From UBA12545 sp051024685 (GTDB lineage Bacteria > Bacillota > DSM-521 > Neomoorellales > Neomoorellaceae): a stretch of DNA of 49,494 bases. A program made the position numbers and the translations under genes. Below, in pieces: positions 1-8,258 of this stretch. The stretch spans positions 1 through 49,494 of the forward strand of contig JAZHPA010000021.1 in NCBI GenBank assembly GCA_051024685.1, written 5' to 3'. The stretch's first letter is position 1, and every line of letters begins with the position of its first letter. The notes below the pieces were generated by a model that was not told the DNA's origin, made no database searches, and worked only from the letters and a program-made list of their open reading frames with translations.

Positions 1-93
1 ACGATGACAGAAATAACCCCTCCTGCAGCCTAAATCATCTAAAATCAGGGTTGCGGTTTTTCATAGGTGGGGATACGCCAGGCATAAAAATGC

Positions 94-122
94 TTGACAG
101 GGATCAGATCTTGGGATAAAGT
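94..122 (+). promoter_or_regulatory. Predicted promoter of the pyr operon
   Basis: A perfect -35 TTGACA (94-99) lies 17 bases before TAAAGT (117-122), a 4/6 match to the -10 consensus. It sits just upstream of the first PyrR attenuator, as expected for a pyr operon. An alternative -10, GATAAA at 115-120, would have a short 15-base spacer. Confidence 0.55.
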
Positions 123-134
123 TAAGAAAGTGAC

Positions 135-229
135 AATCCTTTTAAGTTAGTCCGGTGAGGCTAGCAAGGGATACAGATAGGCCGAAAAAGGTCATGCTAA
201 ACCTGCGCCGGATGAGCGTGGGTTTTTTT
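135..229 (+). promoter_or_regulatory. PyrR-responsive attenuator upstream of pyrR
   Basis: The PyrR binding-loop consensus AGTCCGGTGAGGCTAGCA starts at 149. It is closed by CCTT (138-141) pairing with AAGG (166-169). A terminator follows: arm 201-208 pairs with 216-223 (8 bp, two G-U), then a T run to 229. The antiterminator is also visible: AGG...TAGCA (158-166) can pair with TGCTA...CCT (195-204), which uses up the 5' arm of the terminator. In the known PyrR mechanism, UMP-bound PyrR holds the first hairpin and so lets the terminator form. Confidence 0.85.
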
Positions 230-251
230 ATGCCGCTGGAAAGGGTGAGAA

Positions 252-818
252 ATGTTGACGCTGACGGTAAAGGCCCAGATCATGGATGCGGAAAAAATAC
301 GGCGCTCCCTGGTGCGCATTGCCCATGAGATTTTGGAACGTAATAAGGGTACCGCAGACCTGGTGCTGATAGGTATCCGGCGTAGAGGGGTCCCGCTGGC
401 GGAAAGGCTCCAGGGCATTATTAAAGAGATTGAAGGGGTGACGGTGCCCTTGGGGGTGCTGGATATAACCCTTTATCGCGACGACCTCACCACTTTAAGT
501 GCACAACCCATCGTCCACCGGACGGAGATACCCTTCAACGTCACCGACAAGAAAGTAATACTGGTAGATGATGTGCTCTTTACCGGCAGGACGGTGCGGG
601 CCGCCCTGGATGCTCTGATAGACTTGGGCCGGCCACAAAATATCCAGCTGGCCGTGCTGATCGATAGAGGCCACCGGGAGTTACCTATTCGAGCAGATTA
701 CGTCGGCAAGAATGTCCCGACTTCCCGCAAAGAAGAAATAGCTGTTCAACTGAAAGAAATAGACGGTGTAGATCAAGTTCTAATCCGAGCTTTACCGGAA
801 AAGAACGCCGGTCCTTGA
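252..818 (+). CDS. pyrR: PyrR: pyrimidine operon attenuator / uracil phosphoribosyltransferase
   Basis: PyrR binds the two attenuator RNAs described here when UMP is high and stops transcription of the pyr genes; many homologues also convert uracil and PRPP to UMP. The 188-aa product has the typical start (KAQIMD, then IRRSLVRIAHEILERNKG) and a PRPP loop ILVDDVLFTGRT at residues 103-114. The ATG at 252 follows an AAGGGTGAG ribosome site; the internal ATG at residue 11 is less likely because family members carry the preceding residues. It is the first gene of the operon, between two attenuators, so it is itself under PyrR control. Length is normal for the family. Confidence 0.97.
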   Translation: MLTLTVKAQIMDAEKIRRSLVRIAHEILERNKGTADLVLIGIRRRGVPLAERLQGIIKEIEGVTVPLGVLDITLYRDDLTTLSAQPIVHRTEIPFNVTDKKVILVDDVLFTGRTVRAALDALIDLGRPQNIQLAVLIDRGHRELPIRADYVGKNVPTSRKEEIAVQLKEIDGVDQVLIRALPEKNAGP

Positions 819-893
819 AATTAGTCCTGTGAGGCTAATAAGGACGGCAAACCCCCTCCTTATTAGCCTGGAATAGGCAATAAGGAGTTTTTT
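810..893 (+). promoter_or_regulatory. Second PyrR attenuator, between pyrR and pyrB
   Basis: This is a textbook PyrR switch. The binding hairpin is formed by GTCCTT (from about 811) with AAGGAC (840-845) and TTAG with CTAA around the loop TCCTGTGAGG. The terminator stem is CTCCTTATT (856-864) with CCT/AGG and the complement ending at 887, followed by six T (888-893). The antiterminator is exact: 832-844 is the reverse complement of 857-869, a 13-bp match that excludes the terminator. Confidence 0.93.
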
Positions 894-931
894 ATTATAT
901 ACGGCCTTAATTGGGAAATGGGGGATGAAAA

Positions 932-1858
932 GTGGCGCTGAAAAGCAAACACCTTTTGGGCCTAAAGGATTTGACGGCCGAGGAGATCGAGCTAATCCTC
1001 GATACGGCAGTTCCTATGAAGGAGATTATTCAGCGGGATATTAAAAAGGTCCCGACCTTAAGGGGCAAGCTGGTGGTCACCCTTTTCTACGAACCCAGCA
1101 CCCGCACCCGTACTTCCTTTGAACTGGCAGCCAAATACATGGGGGCCGACACGGCGAGCATTGCCACGGCCACCAGCAGTGTTACCAAGGGCGAGTCCTT
1201 GAGGGATACGGCCGAAACTCTGGCCGCCATGGGGGCCGATGCGGTGATAATTCGCCACAGCGCGGCCGGGAGCCCGCTGCTGCTGACGCGGTACATCCAG
1301 GCGTCGGTAATCAACGGCGGAGACGGCATGCATGAGCACCCCACCCAGGCCCTGCTGGACATGTTTACCATTAAAGAGAAGCGGGGGTCCATCGAGGGCC
1401 TCAAGGTGGCCATCCTGGGGGACATCCTCCACAGCCGGGTAGCGCGTTCCAATATTTGGGGGCTAACCAAGTTGGGTGCTGAAGTCAGAGTAGCCGGCCC
1501 GCCCACCTTAATCCCTCCCGGCCTCGAAAAGTTAGGAGTAAAGGTTTTTTATCGGGTGGAAGACGCCCTGCGAGGGGTCGACGTCATTAATGTCCTGCGC
1601 ATCCAGAGGGAAAGGCAAAGGAGGGGGTTATTCCCTTCCCTGAGGGAGTACGCCCTGCTGTATGAGCTCACTCCCGAGCGCCTACAGCTGGCCAAGCCCG
1701 GCGCCCTGGTCCTTCACCCCGGACCCATGAACCGGGGGGTGGAGATTGCCCCGGCCGTAGCCGACAGCCTGCAGTCGGCCGTACGGGAGCAAGTGACCAA
1801 CGGTGTGGCCATCCGTATGGCCTTGTTATACCTGCTTATCGGAGGTGGCAGCCAATAA
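932..1858 (+). CDS. pyrB: Aspartate carbamoyltransferase catalytic subunit
   Basis: It condenses carbamoyl phosphate with aspartate to carbamoyl-aspartate, the committed step of pyrimidine synthesis. The carbamoyl-phosphate loop STRTRTS is at residues 56-62, HPTQ at 136-139, and the aspartate-site LHPGPMNRG near residue 260. At 308 aa it is a normal stand-alone catalytic chain; no regulatory chain (pyrI) is present. The GTG start at 932 has a GGGGA ribosome site seven bases upstream and lies 38 bases after the attenuator T run. Its TAA overlaps the pyrC ATG by one base (TAATG), so translation is probably coupled. Confidence 0.97.
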   Translation: MALKSKHLLGLKDLTAEEIELILDTAVPMKEIIQRDIKKVPTLRGKLVVTLFYEPSTRTRTSFELAAKYMGADTASIATATSSVTKGESLRDTAETLAAMGADAVIIRHSAAGSPLLLTRYIQASVINGGDGMHEHPTQALLDMFTIKEKRGSIEGLKVAILGDILHSRVARSNIWGLTKLGAEVRVAGPPTLIPPGLEKLGVKVFYRVEDALRGVDVINVLRIQRERQRRGLFPSLREYALLYELTPERLQLAKPGALVLHPGPMNRGVEIAPAVADSLQSAVREQVTNGVAIRMALLYLLIGGGSQ

Positions 1859-3150
1859 TGAAAATCCTGCTCCGCGGGGGCCGGGTAATCGATCCGGCCC
1901 AAAACCTGGAGGATACCTGCGACCTGTTGGTGGTAGAGGGTCAAGTGGCGGCCCTGGAAAAGACCATAGAGCCGGACGGGGAAACCAAGGTACTGGAAGT
2001 TCAAGGTTGTATCGTAGCGCCCGGATTTATCGATATGCACGTCCATTTGCGGGAACCCGGCTACGAGCAGAAGGAAACCATAGCTACCGGCACCCGAGCG
2101 GCGGCGGCCGGCGGGTTTACGGCGGTGGCCTGCATGCCCAATACCCACCCCGTAGCTGACAGCGGGGCGGTCATAGCCTATATCCAAGAACGTGCACGGG
2201 CAGCAGGAGTCGTACGGGTGTACCCTATCGGCGCCCTGTCCAAAGGCTCCCAGGGGGAAGAACTGGCGGAAATCAGGGACTTGGTGGAAGCCGGGGCGGT
2301 GGCCCTCTCGGACGACGGGCGTCCGGTCATGAATGCCGAAGTAATGCGCCGGGCCCTGGAATACTCCAGGATTTTTGACATCCCGGTGATTTCCCACTGC
2401 GAGGATTTGAACCTGGTGGCCGACGGTGTAATGCATGAAGGCCTAATGTCTACCGTGCTGGGGCTACGCGGTATCCCCGCCGCAGCCGAGGAAGTGATGG
2501 TGGCCAGGGATTTAATTCTGGCCGGGCTTACGGGGGGGAGGCTCCACCTGGCCCATTTGAGCAGCGCCGGCTCGGTGCGGATGGTTAGGGAGGCCAAGAA
2601 GCGGGGCCTCAAGGTTACGGCCGAAGTGACGCCCCATCATCTCTGCTTGACTGACGAAGCCGTGCAGGGATACGATACCAGCACTAAAGTGAATCCACCC
2701 CTGCGGGATGAAGAGCACAGGGCGGCCCTGGTGGAGGGATTAGCCGGGGGGATTATCGATGCCCTGGCCACCGACCATGCTCCCCACGCGGAGGAAGAAA
2801 AGGATGTGGAATACGACCTGGCTCCCTTCGGTTTGGTGGGATTGGAGACGGCCGTTCCCTTGGTGGTGACCAAACTGGTCAAGACGGGGCAGCTCTCCTG
2901 GAGACGTCTGGTGGAAGCTTTTAGTCTCAGCCCTGCCCGAATCTTAAAAGTGCCGGGAGGGACCTTGGCTGTGGGCAGCGTAGCCGACATCACGGTAATC
3001 AATCCCGACTGGGAACGGGAGGTAGATGTAAACAGATTTTACTCCCTGGGGAAAAACTCGCCCTTCCGGGGATGGAAACTACAAGGCTGGCCGGTGGTCA
3101 CCATTGTGGGCGGCCGGCTGGTTATGGAACAGGGGAAGGTTCTGCTTTAG
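1858..3150 (+). CDS. pyrC: Dihydroorotase, class I
   Basis: It closes carbamoyl-aspartate to dihydroorotate. The 430-aa amidohydrolase has the metal ligands of the family: HxH at residues 61-63 in DMHVHLREPG, bridging acidic residues SDDGR around 151-155, His180, His233 and the catalytic Asp306 in ATDHAPH. The bridging Asp in place of a carbamylated Lys is the class I (PyrC/AllB-like) pattern. A GGAGGTGG ribosome site lies inside the end of pyrB. Fifth-to-third operon spacing is tight on the upstream side, while 61 bases separate it from carA. Confidence 0.96.
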   Translation: MKILLRGGRVIDPAQNLEDTCDLLVVEGQVAALEKTIEPDGETKVLEVQGCIVAPGFIDMHVHLREPGYEQKETIATGTRAAAAGGFTAVACMPNTHPVADSGAVIAYIQERARAAGVVRVYPIGALSKGSQGEELAEIRDLVEAGAVALSDDGRPVMNAEVMRRALEYSRIFDIPVISHCEDLNLVADGVMHEGLMSTVLGLRGIPAAAEEVMVARDLILAGLTGGRLHLAHLSSAGSVRMVREAKKRGLKVTAEVTPHHLCLTDEAVQGYDTSTKVNPPLRDEEHRAALVEGLAGGIIDALATDHAPHAEEEKDVEYDLAPFGLVGLETAVPLVVTKLVKTGQLSWRRLVEAFSLSPARILKVPGGTLAVGSVADITVINPDWEREVDVNRFYSLGKNSPFRGWKLQGWPVVTIVGGRLVMEQGKVLL

Positions 3151-3211
3151 GGCCCGACTACAGAGCACGGCAGCTTCCAACACGTGAAGTAGAAGGGGTG
3201 AGGAGCCCAAA

Positions 3212-4297
3212 ATGCAAGCGTATCTGGTTCTGGAAGACGGGACAGTATTTAGGGGGGAGACCTTGGGCTATGCTGGCTCGTGTCACGGAGAAGTGGTTTT
3301 TGCCACAGGAATGACCGGTTACCAAGAAGTACTGACCGATCCTTCTTATTGCGGACAAATAGTTGTCCTAACTTACCCGCTCATCGGCAATTACGGTCTA
3401 AATGCAGAGGACCAAGAGGCAGACAGGCCTCACGCTCTAGGACTGGTGGTCCACGAGGCCTGCTCGGAGCCGAGCCACTGGCGGGCTACGGAGGACCTGG
3501 CCTCCTACCTGCAACGCCACCGCCTCCCGGCTATTCAGGGGGTGGATACTAGGGCCCTTACCCGCCACCTGCGTAGCCGGGGTACCATGCGCGGTATCCT
3601 GGCCTGCGGGGAAGCAGACGTCCAAGAGCTAAAGCTTCTCGCCCCTCAAGACCCCCCCTTACAGGGCGACCAACTGGTGCCTGCGGTAACCAATGCCGAG
3701 GCCTATGTCCTGCCAGGCGGCTATCCCCGGATCGTTATCTACAACCTGGGGGTAAAAAAGAGTATCTTGCGCTGGTTCCAACGCCATGGCTGTACGGTAA
3801 TAGTCATGCCGGCCCATAGCACGGCAGCGGATATTTTGGCTGTCCGGCCCCATGGAGTGGTGATCTCCAACGGCCCGGGAAACCCTAAGGATATTCCTTA
3901 CGGCGTCCAAACGGTGCGGGGTTTGCTGGGTCGAGTACCCTTACTGGGCATTTGCCTGGGCCACCAATTGATTGCCCTCGCCCTGGGAGGCGATACCTAT
4001 AAGCTTCCCTTTGGACACCGGGGAGTCAACCACCCCGTTAAAGACTTGACCAGCGGCCGCGTCTACATCACTGCCCAAAACCACGGGTATGCCGTACGGG
4101 CCGATTCCCTGCCCCGAGAAGAAGTATATATTTCCCATATCAATCTTAACGACGGCACGGTGGAGGGCCTGGGCCACCGCTACCTGCCCGTTTCTTCCGT
4201 CCAGTATCACCCGGAGGCTGCCCCGGGACCTTCTGATAGCGCGTATATATTCCAAGAGTTTCTAGACCGGGTCACAAGCGGCCGGGAGGTGGGTTAG
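3212..4297 (+). CDS. carA: Carbamoyl-phosphate synthase small subunit (glutaminase)
   Basis: It releases ammonia from glutamine and channels it to CarB. The N-terminal CPSase_sm domain (about residues 1-135) is followed by a class I glutamine amidotransferase domain whose triad is Cys248 (GICLGHQ), His333 and Glu335 (YHPEAAPGP). The 361-aa length is normal. The ATG at 3212 follows a long purine stretch (AGAAGGGGTGAGGAG). carB starts on the base after its stop codon, so the two subunits are probably made in equal amounts. Location in the pyr operon points to the pyrimidine-dedicated enzyme. Confidence 0.96.
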   Translation: MQAYLVLEDGTVFRGETLGYAGSCHGEVVFATGMTGYQEVLTDPSYCGQIVVLTYPLIGNYGLNAEDQEADRPHALGLVVHEACSEPSHWRATEDLASYLQRHRLPAIQGVDTRALTRHLRSRGTMRGILACGEADVQELKLLAPQDPPLQGDQLVPAVTNAEAYVLPGGYPRIVIYNLGVKKSILRWFQRHGCTVIVMPAHSTAADILAVRPHGVVISNGPGNPKDIPYGVQTVRGLLGRVPLLGICLGHQLIALALGGDTYKLPFGHRGVNHPVKDLTSGRVYITAQNHGYAVRADSLPREEVYISHINLNDGTVEGLGHRYLPVSSVQYHPEAAPGPSDSAYIFQEFLDRVTSGREVG

Positions 4298-7200
4298 ATG
4301 CCTCTAAGGAAAGATCTGCGGAAAATTTTAGTTATCGGCTCCGGTCCCATCGTCATCGGCCAGGCGGCGGAGTTTGATTATGCCGGGACCCAAGCCTGTC
4401 GCGCCCTCAAGGAAGAGGGGATGGAAGTGGTCCTGGTGAACTCCAACCCGGCCACCATTATGACCGATGCTCAAATGGCCGACCGGGTATACCTCGAGCC
4501 CCTGAATCTAGATTTCGTGGCCCAAATTATCCGCCGGGAACGCCCGGACGGCCTGCTGCCCACCTTGGGAGGCCAGGTGGGTTTGAATTTAGCCCTGCAG
4601 CTGGCCGAGGCCGGCGTCCTGGAGGAAGTAGGTACTCGCCTCCTGGGTACCCCGCTGGAGGCGATCCAGCGGGCCGAAGACCGGCAGCAATTCAAGGCCT
4701 TGATGGAGGCCATCGGGGAGCCTGTTCCCGAAAGCCGCATTGTTACTCGCTGGGAAGAGGCCGTGGAATTTGCCGCTCAAAACGGCTATCCCCTCATTGT
4801 AAGGCCGGCCTATACCCTGGGAGGGACCGGTGGTGGGGTGGCCCGTAATGAAGAAGAATTAAAAGCTATTGTCTTAAAGGGTTTGCGGCTAAGCCTCATC
4901 CACCAGGTCCTGGTGGAACGGTCCGTGGCCGGGTGGAAAGAAATAGAGTATGAAGTTATGCGGGATGGAGCCGACAACTGTATTACCGTGTGCAATATGG
5001 AGAATATCGACCCGGTGGGCATCCACACTGGGGACAGCATTGTGGTGGCCCCCTCCCAAACCCTATCCGACAAGGAATACCATATGTTGCGCAGGGCAGC
5101 TTTAAAAATTATCCGGGCCCTGGGTATAGAGGGCGGCTGCAACATCCAGTTTGCCCTGGATCCTAAAAGCTGGCAATATTATGTTATCGAGGTAAACCCC
5201 CGGGTTAGCCGCTCCAGCGCGCTGGCTTCCAAGGCTACAGGTTACCCCATTGCCCGAGTAGCTGCCAAGGTAGCCCTGGGTTATACCTTAGACGAGATAC
5301 CTAATGCCGTTACCCGGGAAACCAAAGCTTGCTTCGAACCGGCCCTGGACTATTGTGTAATCAAAATTCCCCGCTTCCCCTTCGATAAATTTTCCGGAGC
5401 CGATAGGACCTTGGGAAGCCAGATGAAGGCCACCGGGGAAGTCATGGCTATCGACCGTACCTTTGAAGGAGCCCTGCTTAAGGCCATCAGGTCTCTGGAA
5501 CTCAAAGTCGACGGCCTCTTGATGGATAATTTTGCTCGCTTCAGCGACAATTGTTTAAGGCAGAAGATGGCCGAAGCCGATGACGAGCGGCTTTGGGTGG
5601 TAGCTGAAGGCTTGCGCCGCGGCTGGAGTATCGAAGAGGTAAATTCCCTTACGGGCATAGACCCCTTTTTCCTGGCCAAGATTAGGAATATCGTTAAGCT
5701 GGAGGTGAGATTAAGGGAGGCAGGAACCGCCTTGACGGCGGAGCTTTTACGCCGGGCCAAGGAAAAGGGCTTTAGCGATGCCCAGGTTGCCCGCCTGACG
5801 GGCCTGGAGGAAGGGGAAGTGCGGCGCCGGAGGGAGCAGAACAATTTACAACCGGTCTACAAGATGGTGGATACCTGCGCAGCCGAGTTTGAAGCCGACA
5901 CGCCCTATTTTTATTCCACCTACGATGAGGAAGATGAAGGGGAAGTTGCGCCGGGACCTAAGGTAGCGGTGCTGGGTTCCGGCCCCATCCGGATAGGCCA
6001 GGGCATTGAGTTCGACTATTGCTGCGTGCATGCGGCCTGGGCCCTGCGCCGCGCTGGCGTGACCTCCATTATGATCAACAATAACCCGGAAACTGTGAGC
6101 ACCGACTTCGATACTTCCGACCGCCTTTACTTCGAGCCCCTCGCGCCGGAAGAAGTCATCAATGTTCTGAAGAAGGAAAAACCCCAGGGGGTGGTGGTGC
6201 AGTTCGGCGGCCAGACGGCCCTTAACTTGGCCCGGACCGTGGAAGCTGCCGGCTTCAAGGTGCTGGGTACTTCCGTGGAGGATATCGACCGGGCCGAGGA
6301 CCGGCAGAAATTCGATGCTCTTCTGGAAGAGCTGCAAATCCCCAGACCCCGAGGAGGCACGGCCATCTCGGTGGAGCAAGTGACCCGCCTGGCTAAAGAA
6401 CTGGGCTTTCCGGTGCTGGTGCGGCCTTCTTATGTGCTGGGTGGGAGGGCCATGGAGATTATCCACCATGAAGGGGAGCTCCTGGAATACGCCACCACTG
6501 CTATAAAGGTGGCGCCGGAGCATCCCGTATTGGTGGATAAATACCTGCCGGGGCTGGAAATAGAAGTGGATGCCGTCAGCGACGGCGAGGAAGTGCTAAT
6601 CCCCGGTATTATGGAGCACGTGGAGCGGGCGGGGGTCCATTCCGGCGACAGCATTGCCCTTTACCCGGCCCGCTCTTTAACACAGGAATTGGAAGAAAGA
6701 GTCACCGCCTATACCGTGAGATTGGCTCGGGCCCTGAGGATAAAGGGGCTGCTCAACATCCAGTTTGTCCTCCACCAGGGCGAGTTGTACGTTTTGGAAG
6801 TGAATCCCCGTTCCAGCCGGACAGTCCCTTACTTGAGCAAGGTTACGGGGGTCCCCATGGTGGCCCTGGCCGTCAACATTATGCTGGGCCGCACTTTAAA
6901 GGAACAGGGTTACCGGGGAGGGCTGTGGCCCAAACCCGGTTATGCAGCCGTTAAAGTCCCGGTATTCTCCTTTGGCAAGCTATGGCAAGTGGATACTTTT
7001 TTGGGCCCGGAAATGAAATCCACGGGTGAGGTTTTGGGCCTCGACACTTGTTTTGAGGCCGCCCTTTATAAAGGACTGGTGGCTGCAGGCTATGCTGTTC
7101 CGGAAAGGGGGACCTTGCTGGCCACCATTGCCGACAAGGATAAAGCAGAGGCGATACCTTTGCTCAAGGGGTTTGCCCAACTGGGATTTAAGATTGTGGC

Positions 7201-7510
7201 CACGGCGGGGACGGCTGGAGCCCTGGCGGCAGCCGGCCTCTTCGTGGAGCGGGTAGGTAAGATCCGGGAAGGATCGCCCCATATCCTGGACTATATTCGG
7301 AGTAACCGGGTTCATCTCATCATCAACACCCTGACCAGGGGGAGGATGCCGGAGCGGGACGGGTTTAAAATCCGGCGAGCGGCGGCCGAGATGGGGCTTC
7401 CCTGTCTAACCTCCCTGGACACGGCCCGCGCCCTCCTGCAAGCCATGCGGGCCCTGCGCCGCAGCCGTGGATTCGCGGTGAAGCCCTTGCAGGAGTATGT
7501 AAGGCTATAA
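4298..7510 (+). CDS. carB: Carbamoyl-phosphate synthase large subunit
   Basis: This 1070-aa enzyme makes carbamoyl phosphate from bicarbonate, ammonia and two ATP. It shows the internal duplication typical of CarB: GSGPIVIGQAAEFDYAG near residue 14 and GSGPIRIGQGIEFDY near residue 560 open the two halves, each with an ATP-grasp fold and the VNPRVSRSS / VNPRSSRT signature. The C-terminal MGS-like allosteric domain follows (about 940-1070). The start codon directly abuts the carA stop. No frameshift or missing block is seen. pyrF lies 28 bases downstream. Confidence 0.97.
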   Translation: MPLRKDLRKILVIGSGPIVIGQAAEFDYAGTQACRALKEEGMEVVLVNSNPATIMTDAQMADRVYLEPLNLDFVAQIIRRERPDGLLPTLGGQVGLNLALQLAEAGVLEEVGTRLLGTPLEAIQRAEDRQQFKALMEAIGEPVPESRIVTRWEEAVEFAAQNGYPLIVRPAYTLGGTGGGVARNEEELKAIVLKGLRLSLIHQVLVERSVAGWKEIEYEVMRDGADNCITVCNMENIDPVGIHTGDSIVVAPSQTLSDKEYHMLRRAALKIIRALGIEGGCNIQFALDPKSWQYYVIEVNPRVSRSSALASKATGYPIARVAAKVALGYTLDEIPNAVTRETKACFEPALDYCVIKIPRFPFDKFSGADRTLGSQMKATGEVMAIDRTFEGALLKAIRSLELKVDGLLMDNFARFSDNCLRQKMAEADDERLWVVAEGLRRGWSIEEVNSLTGIDPFFLAKIRNIVKLEVRLREAGTALTAELLRRAKEKGFSDAQVARLTGLEEGEVRRRREQNNLQPVYKMVDTCAAEFEADTPYFYSTYDEEDEGEVAPGPKVAVLGSGPIRIGQGIEFDYCCVHAAWALRRAGVTSIMINNNPETVSTDFDTSDRLYFEPLAPEEVINVLKKEKPQGVVVQFGGQTALNLARTVEAAGFKVLGTSVEDIDRAEDRQKFDALLEELQIPRPRGGTAISVEQVTRLAKELGFPVLVRPSYVLGGRAMEIIHHEGELLEYATTAIKVAPEHPVLVDKYLPGLEIEVDAVSDGEEVLIPGIMEHVERAGVHSGDSIALYPARSLTQELEERVTAYTVRLARALRIKGLLNIQFVLHQGELYVLEVNPRSSRTVPYLSKVTGVPMVALAVNIMLGRTLKEQGYRGGLWPKPGYAAVKVPVFSFGKLWQVDTFLGPEMKSTGEVLGLDTCFEAALYKGLVAAGYAVPERGTLLATIADKDKAEAIPLLKGFAQLGFKIVATAGTAGALAAAGLFVERVGKIREGSPHILDYIRSNRVHLIINTLTRGRMPERDGFKIRRAAAEMGLPCLTSLDTARALLQAMRALRRSRGFAVKPLQEYVRL

Positions 7511-7538
7511 GAATTAAGGAAGCAGGAGGTACAAACCT

Positions 7539-8258
7539 TTGCCGAGGCAGGATAAACTGATTATCGCTTTGGATGTAGCCGAATTGGCGACAGCGGAGAA
7601 ATTGGTGGTCGGTCTGGCACCTTATGTAGGCATGTTCAAGGTGGGATTGGAACTCTATACGGCGGCGGGCCCGGCGGCCATCCACATGATTAAGGAACGG
7701 GGTGGACGCGTTTTCGCCGACTTAAAGCTACACGATATACCCCATACGGTTTCCCAGGCCGCCCGGGCCCTGGTGCGCCACGGGGTGGATATGCTGAACG
7801 TCCACGCAGCAGGCGGGCGCAAAATGCTCCGGGCTACGGTAGAGGCCGTAAAGGAAGAGGCGGACAAACAGGGGAGAAAGGCTCCCCTCCTCATTGCCGT
7901 GACGGTGTTGACCAGCCTGGACGAAGCCAGCCTCCAGGAAGAGATGGGTGTTCGGCGGAGCCTGGAGGAACAGGTGGTGTTCTGGGCGGGCCTGGCCCAA
8001 GAATGCGGCCTGGACGGGGTGGTGGCTTCGGCCCTGGAACTGGAAGCCATTCGCAGTGCCTGCGGGCCGGATTTTGTAATAGTCACCCCCGGAATCCGGC
8101 CCGCAGGCAGCCGACGTGACGACCAGAGCCGAGTGCTGACTCCTGGGGAGGCCGTGCGCAGGGGGGCTTCCTACCTGGTAGTGGGGCGGCCGGTAACTTC
8201 AGCTCCTGACCCGGTAGCGGCCGTTAACAGCATACTGGGGGAAATGGGAGCCACATAG
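7539..8258 (+). CDS. pyrF: Orotidine-5'-phosphate decarboxylase
   Basis: It decarboxylates OMP to UMP, the last step of the pathway. The 239-aa TIM barrel carries the catalytic DLKLHDIPHT motif (Asp61, Lys63, Asp66) and the phosphate-binding VTPGIRP near residue 185. The TTG start at 7539 is preceded by AGGAGGT eight bases upstream, one of the best ribosome sites in the window, and the protein begins PRQDKLIIALD as expected. In related operons pyrK and pyrD usually sit between carB and pyrF; here they are absent. The last 88 bases overlap the 3' end of the opposing NFACT gene. Confidence 0.96.
   Translation: MPRQDKLIIALDVAELATAEKLVVGLAPYVGMFKVGLELYTAAGPAAIHMIKERGGRVFADLKLHDIPHTVSQAARALVRHGVDMLNVHAAGGRKMLRATVEAVKEEADKQGRKAPLLIAVTVLTSLDEASLQEEMGVRRSLEEQVVFWAGLAQECGLDGVVASALELEAIRSACGPDFVIVTPGIRPAGSRRDDQSRVLTPGEAVRRGASYLVVGRPVTSAPDPVAAVNSILGEMGAT

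Noticed and set aside
1..33. Tail of an upstream gene (frame ending in TAA at 31-33)
   Set aside because: Only ten codons with no recognisable sequence; too short to support.
5350..6523. Two long minus-strand frames opposite carB
   Set aside because: Composition is unlike real proteins here and carB is complete and conserved on the plus strand.
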